Part shown: in pieces, positions 1 through 9,021 of the stretch
Layout: each line of letters opens with the position of its first letter
How positions within the stretch are numbered: position 1 is the first letter of the stretch
NCBI GenBank assembly: GCA_963832895.1
Contig: CAWHVQ010000003.1
Location: 186,001-250,000, forward strand
DNA from: JAMXLO01 sp963832895
GTDB taxonomy: Bacteria; Pseudomonadota; Alphaproteobacteria; Acetobacterales; Acetobacteraceae
Direction of reading: 5' to 3'
DNA: 64,000 nt
Notes under the pieces: model-generated
What the model was told of the DNA's origin: nothing
Database searches by the model: none
What the model saw: only the letters and a program-made list of their open reading frames with translations
Made by a program: the position numbers and the translations under genes

Positions 1-575
1 AAATACAGCTTCGCGATTTCCGTGTCGCGCACCATGTCTGCGGCGGAGTCGGAGACGCATTCGCGCAGGTAGGGTGTCACGCGGAACCCGCGGGAGGCAT
101 GGCGGATCGCCGGCTCCATAACATCGGCCAGTGGGAAGGTGCCGAAGCGGGCGACTGCCTCGCACCAGCCCTTCAGGTTTCCGGGCGCGGCGACCGCGGT
201 CGGACCGACAGCGTTCTTGCGACCGATCGCATCCATCGTGCCGGGCGCGGCCTTCGGATCGGGCGTGTACGTGCTCGGCCCGGTAGCGAGCGGCGCCATG
301 CTCTGGTTGTCGATGACCACGTGGCGTCCGTCGGCCAGGCGGATATGCGCCATGCCACCGCCGAGGATGCCGACCATCATCGGCTCCACCACGGTCAGCG
401 CAAATAGGGCGGCGATTGCTGCATCGATCGCATTGCCGCCGGCGGCCAACATCTCGGCGCCCGCCGCCGATGCGAGCGGATGATTGGTGACCACCATGCC
501 GCGCGTGCCGGTCGCCGGCTGCTTCTCGCAACGGAACGTCGTACCCGCGCGGGCGCGCCAGTCGAACGTGGGCAT
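1..575 (-). CDS. ggt: Gamma-glutamyltransferase, N-terminal part (runs off left edge)
   Basis: N-terminal 191 residues of a gamma-glutamyltransferase, the Ntn-hydrolase that breaks gamma-glutamyl bonds of glutathione and related compounds. Family signatures are readable: GMVVTNHPLASAAG, GGNAIDAAIAA and ILGGGMAHI, all from the large subunit. The self-processing threonine and the small subunit lie beyond position 1. The ATG at 575 is preceded by AAAGGA at a good distance, so the start is well supported. No signal peptide is visible, so a cytoplasmic paralog used in amide or gamma-glutamyl catabolism is possible. The gene stands alone, divergent from the small membrane protein to its right. Confidence 0.88.
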   Translation of the reverse strand, partial: MPTFDWRARAGTTFRCEKQPATGTRGMVVTNHPLASAAGAEMLAAGGNAIDAAIAALFALTVVEPMMVGILGGGMAHIRLADGRHVVIDNQSMAPLATGPSTYTPDPKAAPGTMDAIGRKNAVGPTAVAAPGNLKGWCEAVARFGTFPLADVMEPAIRHASRGFRVTPYLRECVSDSAADMVRDTEIAKLY

Positions 576-653
576 GGCTGGTCCTTTCGTGCACTTGCTT
601 CACGATCAGAATGCGCTCGCGCAAACCGCGCGACAATCGTTGGAGAATAGGGC

Positions 654-893
654 GTGGACACCTACACGCTGCTCGGCTTCGTCGGTGTCGGCTGCATCGT
701 GGTGGCGTATTTCGCCAACCAGCAGGGCTGGCTTCAAGCAGAGGACTGGCGGTTCCCTACCGCGAACCTTGTCGGATCGCTGCTGATCATGGCGTCGCTG
801 TGGACTGCGTGGAACTTGCCGTCAGCCGTGATCGAGGCGATCTGGGCGGCGATCAGCCTGTATGGATTGGTCCGACGATGGCGCTGGCGCTAG
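654..893 (+). CDS. Small three-helix membrane protein (CBU_0592-like)
   Basis: A 79-residue protein with three predicted membrane helices (about residues 4-22, 34-53 and 57-73) and a basic tail RRWRWR. Its layout and the opening helix GFVGVGCIVVAYFANQQG resemble the small CBU_0592-type membrane family, whose function is unknown. It starts with GTG, preceded by GGAG nine bases upstream. Its last four bases overlap the end of the convergent FmdB gene. No function is proposed. Confidence 0.65.
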   Translation: MDTYTLLGFVGVGCIVVAYFANQQGWLQAEDWRFPTANLVGSLLIMASLWTAWNLPSAVIEAIWAAISLYGLVRRWRWR

Positions 894-1132
894 ACGGCCT
901 CGGCCGCAAAACGCCGGGGTGCGGCACAGCAACTACAGCCGCCGGGATGCGTGCGGAACGGCGTCGCGGGACCCGACGGCTCAGCCCCGCCACCGCCAAT
1001 CGCGGGCAGGGTCAAGGAGCGCTGCGCCGGGTCACCGCAAGCGGGGCAAGGCTGCGGAAGCTCAAACTCCGAAATCGGGTGGCTTTCGCTGAAGGGACCG
1101 CAGCGACCGCAGTCATAGTCGTAGGTTGGCAT
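890..1132 (-). CDS. FmdB-type zinc ribbon protein
   Basis: An 80-residue FmdB/CxxC_CxxC_SSSS family protein. It opens MPTYDYDCGRCG and has a second knuckle CPACGD near residue 33, which together make one zinc ribbon. The tail after residue 45 is rich in Gly, Pro and Cys (GGCSCC). Members are putative regulatory or metal-binding proteins, first noted near formamidase/amidase genes; the exact role is unknown. The 3' ends of this gene and the small membrane protein gene overlap by four bases. Confidence 0.8.
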   Translation of the reverse strand: MPTYDYDCGRCGPFSESHPISEFELPQPCPACGDPAQRSLTLPAIGGGGAEPSGPATPFRTHPGGCSCCAAPRRFAAEAV

Positions 1133-1315
1133 TCAGGCCTCGTAGGTCGGAATTGATCGAGACCGAGTTTGCCACCTCCGGGCGTTCCCGGTCCAGGGCG
1201 CGGTCGCTGCTGACACAACGCTGTCAGCGGTGACCTGGCAATATGGCCTCCGTCGCGGCGCTGAACCGCGGAAGCGTCAGCCGCTTTCGAAGGCAACACT
1301 GATCAGGAGGTGGCG

Positions 1316-1517
1316 ATGCAAGCCGGTGATATTCGTGCGACCGCGGGCGTTCATCCGGACGCGATCCGCTCGGTGGAGCGCGTCTACGGACTCTGGGACG
1401 CGGCGCTCGGCGCCAAGGATGTCGACGCGGCCGCGGCGCTCTACGCGGAGGACACGCGGCTCGAAAGCCCCCTGGTGCGGCGTCAAGGTGCTGGAAGAAG
1501 ATCGGTATCATCGCTGA
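1316..1517 (+). pseudogene. NTF2-like/SnoaL gene with internal deletion
   Basis: Begins with a strong AGGAGG and ATG and reads like an NTF2/SnoaL-fold protein for about 55 residues (VYGLWDAALGAKDVDAAAAL, then LYAEDTRLESPLVR). After that it changes register. In another frame the last residues GVKVLEEDRYHR precede a stop at 1515-1517, and from memory they match the usual C-terminus of such proteins. I infer an internal deletion of about 60 codons near 1480 that joined the two ends out of frame. The left frame runs on as antisense of the flippase gene, which overlaps by ten bases. Confidence 0.55.
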
Positions 1518-2950
1518 AGTGCGGCGTCGGCGCGTGCCCTGCGGAGCAACCCGCCGGGTGCTGCCGACAGCAGCAGGGCGACTGGCACACCGACAGCGGC
1601 GGCGATGAGCAGTCGAAGCGCCATCAGCGATACCGGCGATTGCAGTTCCGCCATCGCCTGCGGCAAGCCGAATGCGGCGATGGTTGCCAGCAGAGATGCA
1701 GCGAGCAATGGGACGCCGGCTCGTATCGGCCGCAGCGGCGTGGTGCCCAGCACGTGCGCGTTCGTCCACAGCACGTATGGGGTGACAAACACCTGTGCGC
1801 CGAGCCACACCAGCACCGCCTGTAGCGGAGTGGCCGGGCGCAGCAGCAGAACGCCCACTGCGGTCGCGACCGTGCCGGCAATGTTCGCGATCAGCGTGTA
1901 GTGCGCCTCGCCGCGCGCAATGACCGCGACCCCGGCAGGAAACGCCAGGAACAGCCAGGCCGTCAGCGCGATCAGTGGCAACGCGGCTTCACCGCACGAA
2001 GCCCAGGCCGGTCCAAGCAGCGCCGCCACCAATGGTTGCATCGCGACGGCCATCCCGGCGCATAGCGGGAAAGCCAGAACGCTTGACCAGGCGAGGCAGC
2101 GATCCATGCTTGCGCGCAAGGCGGACAGCTCCTTCTGATGCTCGGAAAGAACCGGAAGCATCAGCCGCCACTGCGCGGTGAACGCGAGTTCGCGAACGGC
2201 ATCGACGAGACGGAACGCCATATGCACCTGGCCCAGCGCTGCGGCGCCTGCGGTGCCGCCAATCAGCAGGGCAAACAGGCGGTAGCGGCCGTGCTGCACA
2301 AGAGTGCTCGCGGTGAGCGGCAAGCCGATCCGCAGCATTTCACGGAGGCGTTGCGCGCTCACGCGGCGGCGCGGCGGCAGCGGGCACCGTAACAGCAGGG
2401 TGAGAGCGCCGGCACCCGAGATTACCACCTGCTGCAGCACCAGCGCCCATGCGCCGGCACCTGCGAGGGCACTGACGACGCCCGCCAGCGTGCCCAATCC
2501 CTGACCGATGACTGTGCGCCATGCCAATGTCCGATAGGCACGATTGCGGGTGAGCAGGCCCTGCACCGGTCCTGCAGCGCCGACCAGCGGCAGCGGCAGT
2601 GCCAGGACCAGCGACATCATGACCAACCGGTGGTCTGCCAACGACCACGCCAGAGGTCGGCCGAACGCCGCCTGCAGCAACGCTGCGACACAGCCGACCG
2701 CGATCGATGCCACGAACGCGCTCGAGAATGTATCGTCTTCCACGACACGACGCTGCACGAGCGCATCGGCGAACAATGCGTTGACCGAGACCCACAACAG
2801 CACGTGCAGTGCAATCGCAGCCGCGCCGATGCCGACTTCCGCCGGACCGACCAGGCGCGCCACGATGAATGCGGAGGCAAAGGAGAGCAGCGCCGATACC
2901 GCTGCCTCGAGGCCGGACCAGAACACGTTGGCGGCATGGCCCTGCTTCAT
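1508..2950 (-). CDS. Polysaccharide flippase (MOP/Wzx-like)
   Basis: A 480-residue membrane protein with about 12-14 predicted helices and the opening pattern of the MOP/Wzx superfamily (FWSGLEAAVSALLSFASAFI, then ARLVGPAEVGIGA). Wzx-type flippases move lipid-linked repeat units across the inner membrane for polysaccharide assembly. The start is the ATG at 2950 because it overlaps the stop of the upstream gene as ATGA. The open frame continues upstream to 3316, but that stretch is antisense to the neighbour. It is the last gene of the minus-strand exopolysaccharide run that begins at the Wzz/kinase gene. Confidence 0.8.
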   Translation of the reverse strand: MKQGHAANVFWSGLEAAVSALLSFASAFIVARLVGPAEVGIGAAAIALHVLLWVSVNALFADALVQRRVVEDDTFSSAFVASIAVGCVAALLQAAFGRPLAWSLADHRLVMMSLVLALPLPLVGAAGPVQGLLTRNRAYRTLAWRTVIGQGLGTLAGVVSALAGAGAWALVLQQVVISGAGALTLLLRCPLPPRRRVSAQRLREMLRIGLPLTASTLVQHGRYRLFALLIGGTAGAAALGQVHMAFRLVDAVRELAFTAQWRLMLPVLSEHQKELSALRASMDRCLAWSSVLAFPLCAGMAVAMQPLVAALLGPAWASCGEAALPLIALTAWLFLAFPAGVAVIARGEAHYTLIANIAGTVATAVGVLLLRPATPLQAVLVWLGAQVFVTPYVLWTNAHVLGTTPLRPIRAGVPLLAASLLATIAAFGLPQAMAELQSPVSLMALRLLIAAAVGVPVALLLSAAPGGLLRRARADAALQR

Positions 2951-4278
2951 CGGCTGAATACAGGTGCCAGGACAGGTCGTCGCAGCGAGGCAAGGCAAAC
3001 GACCGCGACCAGCGGCGGCAGCCACATGATGCGACTTTGATAGCGATCGTGTGGTCCGGAGAGACCACCGGTGATGGCTGCGTTGGCCAACAATGCCAGC
3101 AGGGCCGCCGCAGCGAAGCCGCTGGATGGATGATGGCGCGATGTCATCAACATCGCACAGCATCCGGCGACGCCGGCCAGCGCCGTCACGATGTGCAGCC
3201 TCTGCATCCAGCCTGGCACAGCGAGCTCGTCGGCAGTCTGACGCGATGTCGCGTACATCGACATTTCGAAACGTGGAAAATCGCGTTGGATCACGGGCGT
3301 GACTGTGGCCGGCCACGGCTGCAGCCCGTCGCCCGTGGCGAAACCTGCAAGCTGCCGCATCGAGTTCCGCCCAAAGGCCAGCAGTTCGCTAACCGGCTCG
3401 GCGCGCACGGCCGCGCCTATGATCGCATTCGCCTCGCTGGACACCAGTTTGGCTCCGCCGGCTTGCACAACCGGACCGTCCCGGCTCCACAGGAAGTCGT
3501 CCTCGACCATCGGCATCCGATCGATGAACGCGCAGAGCCGCCAGCCAGACGAAGGGCAGTCGCGGCGCAGTACGTCCATGCCCGGACCGTCGTAGATCAC
3601 GCGGGTCAACAGGAACATGTTGCCGAACGGCGCCAAAGACGCACGACCGAATGCCAGCAGATTGACCGAGATCAGGGCAATGACCGCCAAAGCCAGCGGT
3701 GCAGTGCTGCGCACCACCGTGGTCCAGCGGAAACGCAATGGCAGCAGGACAACCAGAAGCAAAAACGCAAGCAGCACGTGCGACAGGTGTGCCGCAATCA
3801 TGAACGCAGCAAATGCCATCAGCCAGATGCGCTCGCCCAAGGAGAGACGGTCCGGGACGAAGATCAGCAGTGCAAGGACAAGCACCAGAACACCGGTGAA
3901 CACGTCCGGTGCGAGTTGCGACGCGATCCAGGGCAGTGACGATGCGACTGACATCGCGCCTGCCAGCGGCACCAACCACCACACTGATGTCCCGGGCAGC
4001 AACGTTCGGCGAACCAGATGAACCACAAGCACGATCAGCAGCGCCTGCACGGCGATCGCCGGCCAGGTGGTCAACGTCATGTGCAGGGGCAAAAGGAACA
4101 GGCTGTAGAATACTGGCCGGTCCCAGCCGGCATAATGCTCGATTGCCTGCGCGAGATAGGTGCCGGTATCCGAGAAGACGAGGGGATAGCCATTCCAAAG
4201 CGCCGGCCACAGCAATAGCGTGGCCGCCAGCGCAATGGCGACGAAGGTGCCGCTGCGTCCCTCAGTCCGGAAAGCCAT
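2947..4278 (-). CDS. Multi-pass membrane protein of the polysaccharide locus (GT-C-like)
   Basis: A 443-residue protein with about ten membrane helices. Near residue 35 comes a short outside loop with FSDTGTYLAQAIEHY, then WDRPVFYSLFLLP. An acidic pair in the first loop is what polyprenyl-phosphate-sugar-using GT-C glycosyltransferases show, but I do not recognise the exact family; it could also be a polymerase-like protein. The ATG at 4278 overlaps the end of galE by 17 bases, and the stop overlaps the flippase start (ATGA), so the three genes are translationally coupled. A role in building or polymerising the repeat unit is inferred from position only. Confidence 0.65.
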   Translation of the reverse strand: MAFRTEGRSGTFVAIALAATLLLWPALWNGYPLVFSDTGTYLAQAIEHYAGWDRPVFYSLFLLPLHMTLTTWPAIAVQALLIVLVVHLVRRTLLPGTSVWWLVPLAGAMSVASSLPWIASQLAPDVFTGVLVLVLALLIFVPDRLSLGERIWLMAFAAFMIAAHLSHVLLAFLLLVVLLPLRFRWTTVVRSTAPLALAVIALISVNLLAFGRASLAPFGNMFLLTRVIYDGPGMDVLRRDCPSSGWRLCAFIDRMPMVEDDFLWSRDGPVVQAGGAKLVSSEANAIIGAAVRAEPVSELLAFGRNSMRQLAGFATGDGLQPWPATVTPVIQRDFPRFEMSMYATSRQTADELAVPGWMQRLHIVTALAGVAGCCAMLMTSRHHPSSGFAAAALLALLANAAITGGLSGPHDRYQSRIMWLPPLVAVVCLASLRRPVLAPVFSR

Positions 4279-5251
4279 TGGGGTGAGCCTCGTGCCATCG
4301 CAGCGCCGTGCGCACGATCTCGTCGAGGTCGGCGAAGCGTGGCCGCCAACCGAGTTCACGCTTCGCGCGCTCGGATGAGGCCACCAGCACGGCCGCGTCG
4401 CCCGGACGACGCGGACAGATGCGATATGGCACCTTATGGTTCGACACGCGTTCGACCGCCGTGATCACCTCCAGCACCGAATGGCCAGTCCCGCTCCCGA
4501 GATTGACGGTGACGCTGCCGGTCTCCAGCCGCTCGAGCGCCAGCAGATGCGCATCGGCGAGGTCGCTCACGTGCACGTAGTCGCGCAGGCACGTCCCGTC
4601 CGGCGTCTCGTAGTCGTCGCCGTACACGTCGAGTTGCCCGCGCCAGCCCAAGGCCGCGCCGATAACCAATGGGACAAGATGCGTTTCCGGTCGATGATCC
4701 TCGCCACAGCGTCCCGCCGGATCCGCGCCGGCTGCGTTGAAATAGCGCAGCGATGCGTAGCGCAATCCGTGCACGCGCTCCGCCCAAAGCAGCGCGCGTT
4801 CAAGGAACCATTTGCTGTCGCCGTAAGGTGACTCCGAATCGAGCCGCGCGTCCTCCGGAATGGGCACCAGTTCGGGCGTGCCATACAACGCCGCGGTCGA
4901 GGACAGGACGAAGCGCAAGATGCCGTGTCGCACGCAGGCTTCAATCAGCCGCATGCCGTTCACGCCGTTGTCGATCAGGTAGCGGAAGGGCAGGCGCATG
5001 CTCTCGCCCACCTGTGAGAGCGAAGCGAAATGGAACACGGCGTGCCAGGGGCCTTCGGCCAGCACTGCATCCACAGTGGCCGTATCAGCCAGATCGGCCA
5101 CGATCAATTTGACGCCGGGCGGCACCGCGCCGCGATGGCCGGTGCGCAGATTGTCCAGCACCACGACCGTGTCGCCGCGCTCGACCAGTGCAGCCACAAG
5201 GTGACTGCCGACATAACCTGCCCCGCCTGTGACCAGGAACCGTTGCCCCAT
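4262..5251 (-). CDS. galE: UDP-glucose 4-epimerase
   Basis: Extended short-chain dehydrogenase of 329 residues. It has the NAD-binding motif TGGAGYVGSH near the N-terminus, the catalytic pair in YGDSK, and the substrate-side motif RYFNAAGADPAG typical of GalE. It interconverts UDP-glucose and UDP-galactose, supplying galactose units for the polysaccharide made by this locus. The ATG at 5251 is chosen because GGGAG lies eight bases upstream. A GTG at 5260 that overlaps the kinase stop is the alternative. It lies between the autokinase gene and the membrane protein gene in one operon. Confidence 0.92.
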   Translation of the reverse strand: MGQRFLVTGGAGYVGSHLVAALVERGDTVVVLDNLRTGHRGAVPPGVKLIVADLADTATVDAVLAEGPWHAVFHFASLSQVGESMRLPFRYLIDNGVNGMRLIEACVRHGILRFVLSSTAALYGTPELVPIPEDARLDSESPYGDSKWFLERALLWAERVHGLRYASLRYFNAAGADPAGRCGEDHRPETHLVPLVIGAALGWRGQLDVYGDDYETPDGTCLRDYVHVSDLADAHLLALERLETGSVTVNLGSGTGHSVLEVITAVERVSNHKVPYRICPRRPGDAAVLVASSERAKRELGWRPRFADLDEIVRTALRWHEAHPNGFPD

Positions 5252-5256
5252 TAACT

Positions 5257-7477
5257 TCACTCCCGGAAGTAGCCGCCGTAGCGCGGATGATACACTTCCG
5301 CATCGGCATAGCCAGAACGTCGATGGACGCTGATGTCCACCTGCGTCAGCGCAGCGCCTACCACATTGGCGTGCGCTTCTTCCAGCAATTCCAGGGCATG
5401 CAGTGCGTTGTGGTGCGACGTGCCTCGCCAGCGAACGCAGAACAACGTGGCCTCGGCCAGGCCAGAGACGATACGCGCGTCGGTGATCACCTCGGCCGGC
5501 GGAGTGTCCAGCAGGACAAGGTCGTAGTCATCCCGCAGAGATTGCAGCATCCGCGCCATCGTGGCCGACATCAGCAGGCCAAGGGCATTCGCCTCGCCCT
5601 TGCCGCTCGGGACATAGTCCATGCCGGTCGCCGGATTCTTTTGGATCACCTCGGACAGGGGTACTCGTTCGCGCAGAAAGTCCACCAGCCCGGGCCGATC
5701 GCCACTGTCGGTCGGCGATGGGTGGCGGATGTCGCAGTCAACCATGATCACCCGCTCGCCATTCATCGCCGCGAGGCGGCCGAGCGCTTTGGTGACCGTC
5801 GTCTTGCCTTCCTGCGGATGCGCGGCGGTCACCGCGATGATGCGAGGCCTGCCCGGCCACAGCGACAGGCCGGCGCGCAGGGCACGCAACTGCTCGGCAA
5901 GGGCTGAACGCGGCTTGCGCGCCGCATAATCCTCGACGGTGATGCCGCGGAGAGTTCGGCGGGACATGCGCGGTATCAATGCGAAGCATGGCAGGCCGAG
6001 TACCTGTCCGCACATCGTCGCCACTTTGAAATGTGTTGTCCGCAAGCTCGCGCACGTACACCACCAGCAGACCAAGTACGACCCCGAATGTCGTCGCCGC
6101 GGCCATCCACTGCCCCGTGCGTGGAAAGCTTGGCCGGTCGGGGACGAGCGCCAGCGAAATCTCGTGCGCGTCGGGAGCCTGGATCGACGCTTGCTGCGCG
6201 GTCTGCTGGATACGCTCGAGCATTGCCTGCAAGAGGCCCCGCGCGGCATCCGCGTCGCGCGACATTGCGTTGAGCGGAACCTGTGCCTCGGCATCGTGCG
6301 CAATCTGTTCGTGTTGCTCGCTCAGATCGTGTTGCAGTGCATCCACGCGCTCGTGGTCCGCGCGGACATCAGCATCGATGGCTGCGACGACCCTGCCGCT
6401 CTCGGCGGCGACATTGCGATCCACCTCGGCGAGCTGTGCACGGACGGCCTGGACGTCAGGATGACTGCCACCGAACCTTGCCAGCATCGATTGCAGTTCT
6501 GCTGACAACTGGTCGTGCCGTGCGCGCAATTGAACCACCGAAGGCGCGATTGCCGCCTGCGCCGCGGCCCCGGCGCGGCCACTGGCGGCGTCCAGCTTCC
6601 CCTCGGCCTCGGCCAGGGCGCTGCGGGCACGCGTCAGGTTTTCGGTCAACAGGCTGACCTGCTCGCTGTCCAACCGCGCGTGCATGCCCTCGACCAGACC
6701 GTTCCGGGCACGGTATTGCGCTATGGCGTCCTCGGAACGCCGCAACTCCTCGCGCAGTTCATCCCGCCGCTGCTCGAGCCACTGCTGCGCTCGCGCCACC
6801 GCGCCGTATTTGGCGCCAAGCTGCGACTTCACGTAGAGATCCATTGCGTTGTTCACGGCAGCCGCGGCGATGACCGGGTCTTCTGCCGTGAACGAGACCT
6901 CAAGCACATGCGATGCCTTTAGCGGCGTCACGATCAGCGCGGCCTGCACCGCGCTCAACGTGGCGTTTCGTGCCGGATCAAGTGTTGGGCCCGCCGGTTC
7001 GTCCAACGATGCGGGCGGAGGGTGGAACAGCATCAGCCAAATCACGCGCTGCACTTGCCTCGGCCATGGCGGCCGCCGCAAGGATGCGTTGAACTCAGGG
7101 TTGTTGAGCAGGTTGAGTTCGCGGGCGACCTGCTCGACGACCGGCATTCCGCGCAGCACTTCGGCCTGGCTCGCCATTATGGCGTCGGTTATCGGATCGA
7201 CCCGAAGAATGCTCTGGAGTTCGCGGACGTTGTATCCGTTCGCGTCGTAGAGCAGCGTCCCGGTGGCGGTATAGCGTGGGTTGAATTGGGACAACGCGAC
7301 ATAGGCCAGTAGCGGGCACAGCAGCATCGGCGCCAGCAGCAGCCATTTGCGCCGCCGCAGAATGGCGAGAATCGCCGCACCGTCCGGTGTCGCCGCGTCG
7401 CTCGCCAAGCCTGCCTGCGGCCGCTCGCGCCGTCCCATCGCGGGCGGATGAGGTGTTCCTGCGGGTCGGTCGAGCAT
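5257..7477 (-). pseudogene. Exopolysaccharide Wzz/tyrosine autokinase, broken by one extra base
   Basis: Two open frames together make one 739-residue GumC/Wzz plus BY-kinase protein that controls export and chain length of an exopolysaccharide. The first frame (7477 to about 6004) holds helix 1 (LLLAPMLLCPLLAYVALSQF), a long coiled coil and the second helix before ELADNTF. The second frame (about 6003 to 5257) holds Walker A HPQEGKTT, Walker A' VIMVDCDIRHP, Walker B LVLLDTPP and a C-terminal tyrosine cluster (YHPRYGGYF). The frames change at GTACC, 6000-6004; removing one C gives DVRTVLGLPC, which fits the family. If the base is real, the kinase half is lost, although MSRRTLRG at 5967 could restart it. 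An artefact is more likely. A GTG at 7480 is an alternative start. Confidence 0.8.
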
Positions 7478-7560
7478 CACCTGTCCTGGCGCGGGAAGGC
7501 GCGAGCTGGCCTGCTTGTCCAGCCGAGTTTCCCGATTGCCATCGGTTTACCCGCGTTACC

Positions 7561-7575
7561 TTAATTCCTGGCTAA
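7561..7575 (+). promoter_or_regulatory. CtrA-like box upstream of export gene
   Basis: TTAATTCCTGGCTAA has the TTAA-N7-CTAA form, one mismatch from the alphaproteobacterial CtrA site TTAA-N7-TTAA. It lies 25 bases before the ATG of the export lipoprotein gene, in the spacer shared with the divergent Wzz/kinase gene. The identical 15 bases occur again before motB (36149-36163). Cell-cycle or motility-linked control of polysaccharide export is inferred. Confidence 0.5.
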
Positions 7576-7599
7576 ACCCTGCCGCAGCATAGTTGGCGC

Positions 7600-8172
7600 A
7601 TGGCTAACCTGGCACGCCTGTTCCGTCGTCATTGGTTCGTGGCCTGGCTGGCGCTCGTCGGCTGCGGTGGGCCGGGAAGCGATCTGCCGATGCTGCCGCC
7701 CGCGGACGTTAGCTCTTACACACTTGGTCCGGGCGATCAGGTGCGCATCATCACCTTCGGTGAGGAGAATCTGACCGGCGAATTCCGGGTCAATGACAAT
7801 GGCAACGTCGCGCTGCCGCTGCTCGGCTCGGTGCACGCGGAGGGCTTGACCTCCGGCGAACTGGAAGGCGCCGTGGCGGCCGCCCTGCGCCGGGGCAACC
7901 TTGTGCACACCCCCTCGGTCGCGGTGGAGGTCATTGCCTATCGGCCGATCTACGTCCTGGGCGAGGTTAACAAACCGGGTCAATATGCCTATCAGCCGGG
8001 CATGACCGTGGTGACCGCGGCGGCGGTGGCCGGCGGCTTCACCTACCGCGCGGTTCAGAGCTATGCTGCCATCGTGCGTTCAGTCGAGGGCGAGGCCGTT
8101 GAGGGCAGGGTCAGCCGACAGGCCTTCGTGCGACCGGGCGACGTCATCACCGTATTTGAACGACGGTTCTAG
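7600..8172 (+). CDS. Outer-membrane polysaccharide export lipoprotein (Wza/GumB type)
   Basis: A 190-residue polysaccharide biosynthesis/export protein. An N-terminal hydrophobic stretch ends in the lipobox LVGC near residue 24. Then comes the Poly_export motif YTLGPGDQVRI and a soluble-ligand-binding beta-grasp (SLBB) segment with YVLGEVNKPGQY near residue 125. Such proteins form the outer-membrane part of the export channel and work with the Wzz/kinase encoded divergently 120 bases away. The protein is short, with one SLBB domain, as in GumB/ExoF relatives. A CtrA-like box lies just upstream. Confidence 0.88.
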   Translation: MANLARLFRRHWFVAWLALVGCGGPGSDLPMLPPADVSSYTLGPGDQVRIITFGEENLTGEFRVNDNGNVALPLLGSVHAEGLTSGELEGAVAAALRRGNLVHTPSVAVEVIAYRPIYVLGEVNKPGQYAYQPGMTVVTAAAVAGGFTYRAVQSYAAIVRSVEGEAVEGRVSRQAFVRPGDVITVFERRF

Positions 8173-8185
8173 CGGCGGCCTCCGC

Positions 8186-8983
8186 TTGTGGCGGACTGCC
8201 ATCAGCTTGGCGGCTTGCCTGACTTTGGCGGCTGCACGCGACACGCCCGCGCCGGGCCCGCTGCATATCATCGGCGGCCAGGCCGCAGGTTGCATCGCCG
8301 GCGCGGTGCAATTGCCCAAGGACGGGCCGGGTTTCCAGACCATCCACCTGTCCCACAGCTCCTTCTGGGGCGCACCCTCGACGATCGCTCGGATCGAGAC
8401 GCTGGGAGAGCAGGCACATGCGGTGGGAATTGGCGATCTCTACGTCGAGGACATCTCGCGCCCACGTGGTGGACCGCTGCCGGGTGGGCATTTCAGCCAC
8501 CAGTTGGGTCTCGACGCGGATGTCGGCCTGGACGTGACGCCCAAGCACACGCTGACCTCAGCAGAGCGCGAGACGGTCGAACTGCCGAGCTTGGTGCGAT
8601 CCGATCAGCGTGGCGTCGATGCCGTCCGTTGGACACCGCAGGTGGTCACCTTGCTGCACCTGGCTGCCAGCCTGCCCGACGTGGATCGCATCCTGATCAA
8701 CCCGGCGATCAAGCGGCAGCTCTGTGACCAGGTGCAGGGCGATCGCGCATGGTTGCGGCTGATACGGCCATGGTACGACCACTCGGCGCACATGCATATT
8801 CGTTTTCGCTGTCCCGCTGATCAGCGGGACTGTGTGCAGGCCGCACCTCCACCGCCCGGCGACGGCTGTGATGCGACGCTGCAATGGTGGTTCGACCAGT
8901 TGAATGTACCGGCGAAACCGTCCCCTCCATATCATCCACCCCCACTACCGGCGGCCTGCAAGGCGGTGATGGACGCAAACTGA
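8186..8983 (+). CDS. mepA: Penicillin-insensitive murein endopeptidase
   Basis: A LAS-type zinc peptidase of the MepA (M74) family that cuts peptide cross-links in murein in the periplasm. The metal motif is GGHFSHQLGLDADVGLD (His and Asp ligands), followed by WYDHSAHMHIRF with the second histidine pair. The start is uncertain. The open frame reaches back to 8063 inside the preceding gene, but a TTG at 8186 gives a clean signal peptide (WRTAISLAACLTLAAA) and a 265-residue product, so I prefer it. Cell-wall opening beside an export channel gene makes sense but is inference. Confidence 0.85.
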   Translation: MWRTAISLAACLTLAAARDTPAPGPLHIIGGQAAGCIAGAVQLPKDGPGFQTIHLSHSSFWGAPSTIARIETLGEQAHAVGIGDLYVEDISRPRGGPLPGGHFSHQLGLDADVGLDVTPKHTLTSAERETVELPSLVRSDQRGVDAVRWTPQVVTLLHLAASLPDVDRILINPAIKRQLCDQVQGDRAWLRLIRPWYDHSAHMHIRFRCPADQRDCVQAAPPPPGDGCDATLQWWFDQLNVPAKPSPPYHPPPLPAACKAVMDAN

Positions 8984-8991
8984 ATGCATCT

Positions 8992-9016
8992 CCCCCTCCC
9001 GCGAGGGGAGGGGGCT
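8992..9016. repeat. GC-rich palindromic intergenic repeat, copy 1
   Basis: The spacer between the convergent mepA and glcB genes contains CCCCTCCCGCGAGGGGAGGG, an imperfect palindrome. Related CTCCC/GGGAGGGGG elements occur at about 24407-24450 and 29936-29980. Between convergent genes it may also act as a two-way terminator. Confidence 0.5.
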
Positions 9017-9021
9017 CCTCC

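Noticed and set aside
1310..1825. A 171-codon plus-strand open frame continuing from the NTF2-like fragment
   Set aside because: After about 57 residues it is the antisense of the flippase gene and has biased basic composition; only the first part is gene-derived.
2951..3316. Longer N-terminus for the flippase
   Set aside because: The extra 122 residues are antisense-like to the upstream membrane-protein gene; the ATG at 2950 with an ATGA overlap explains the start.
8063..8185. ATG start for mepA at 8063
   Set aside because: It lies within the export-lipoprotein gene and gives an Arg/Ser-rich leader; the TTG at 8186 gives a proper signal peptide.
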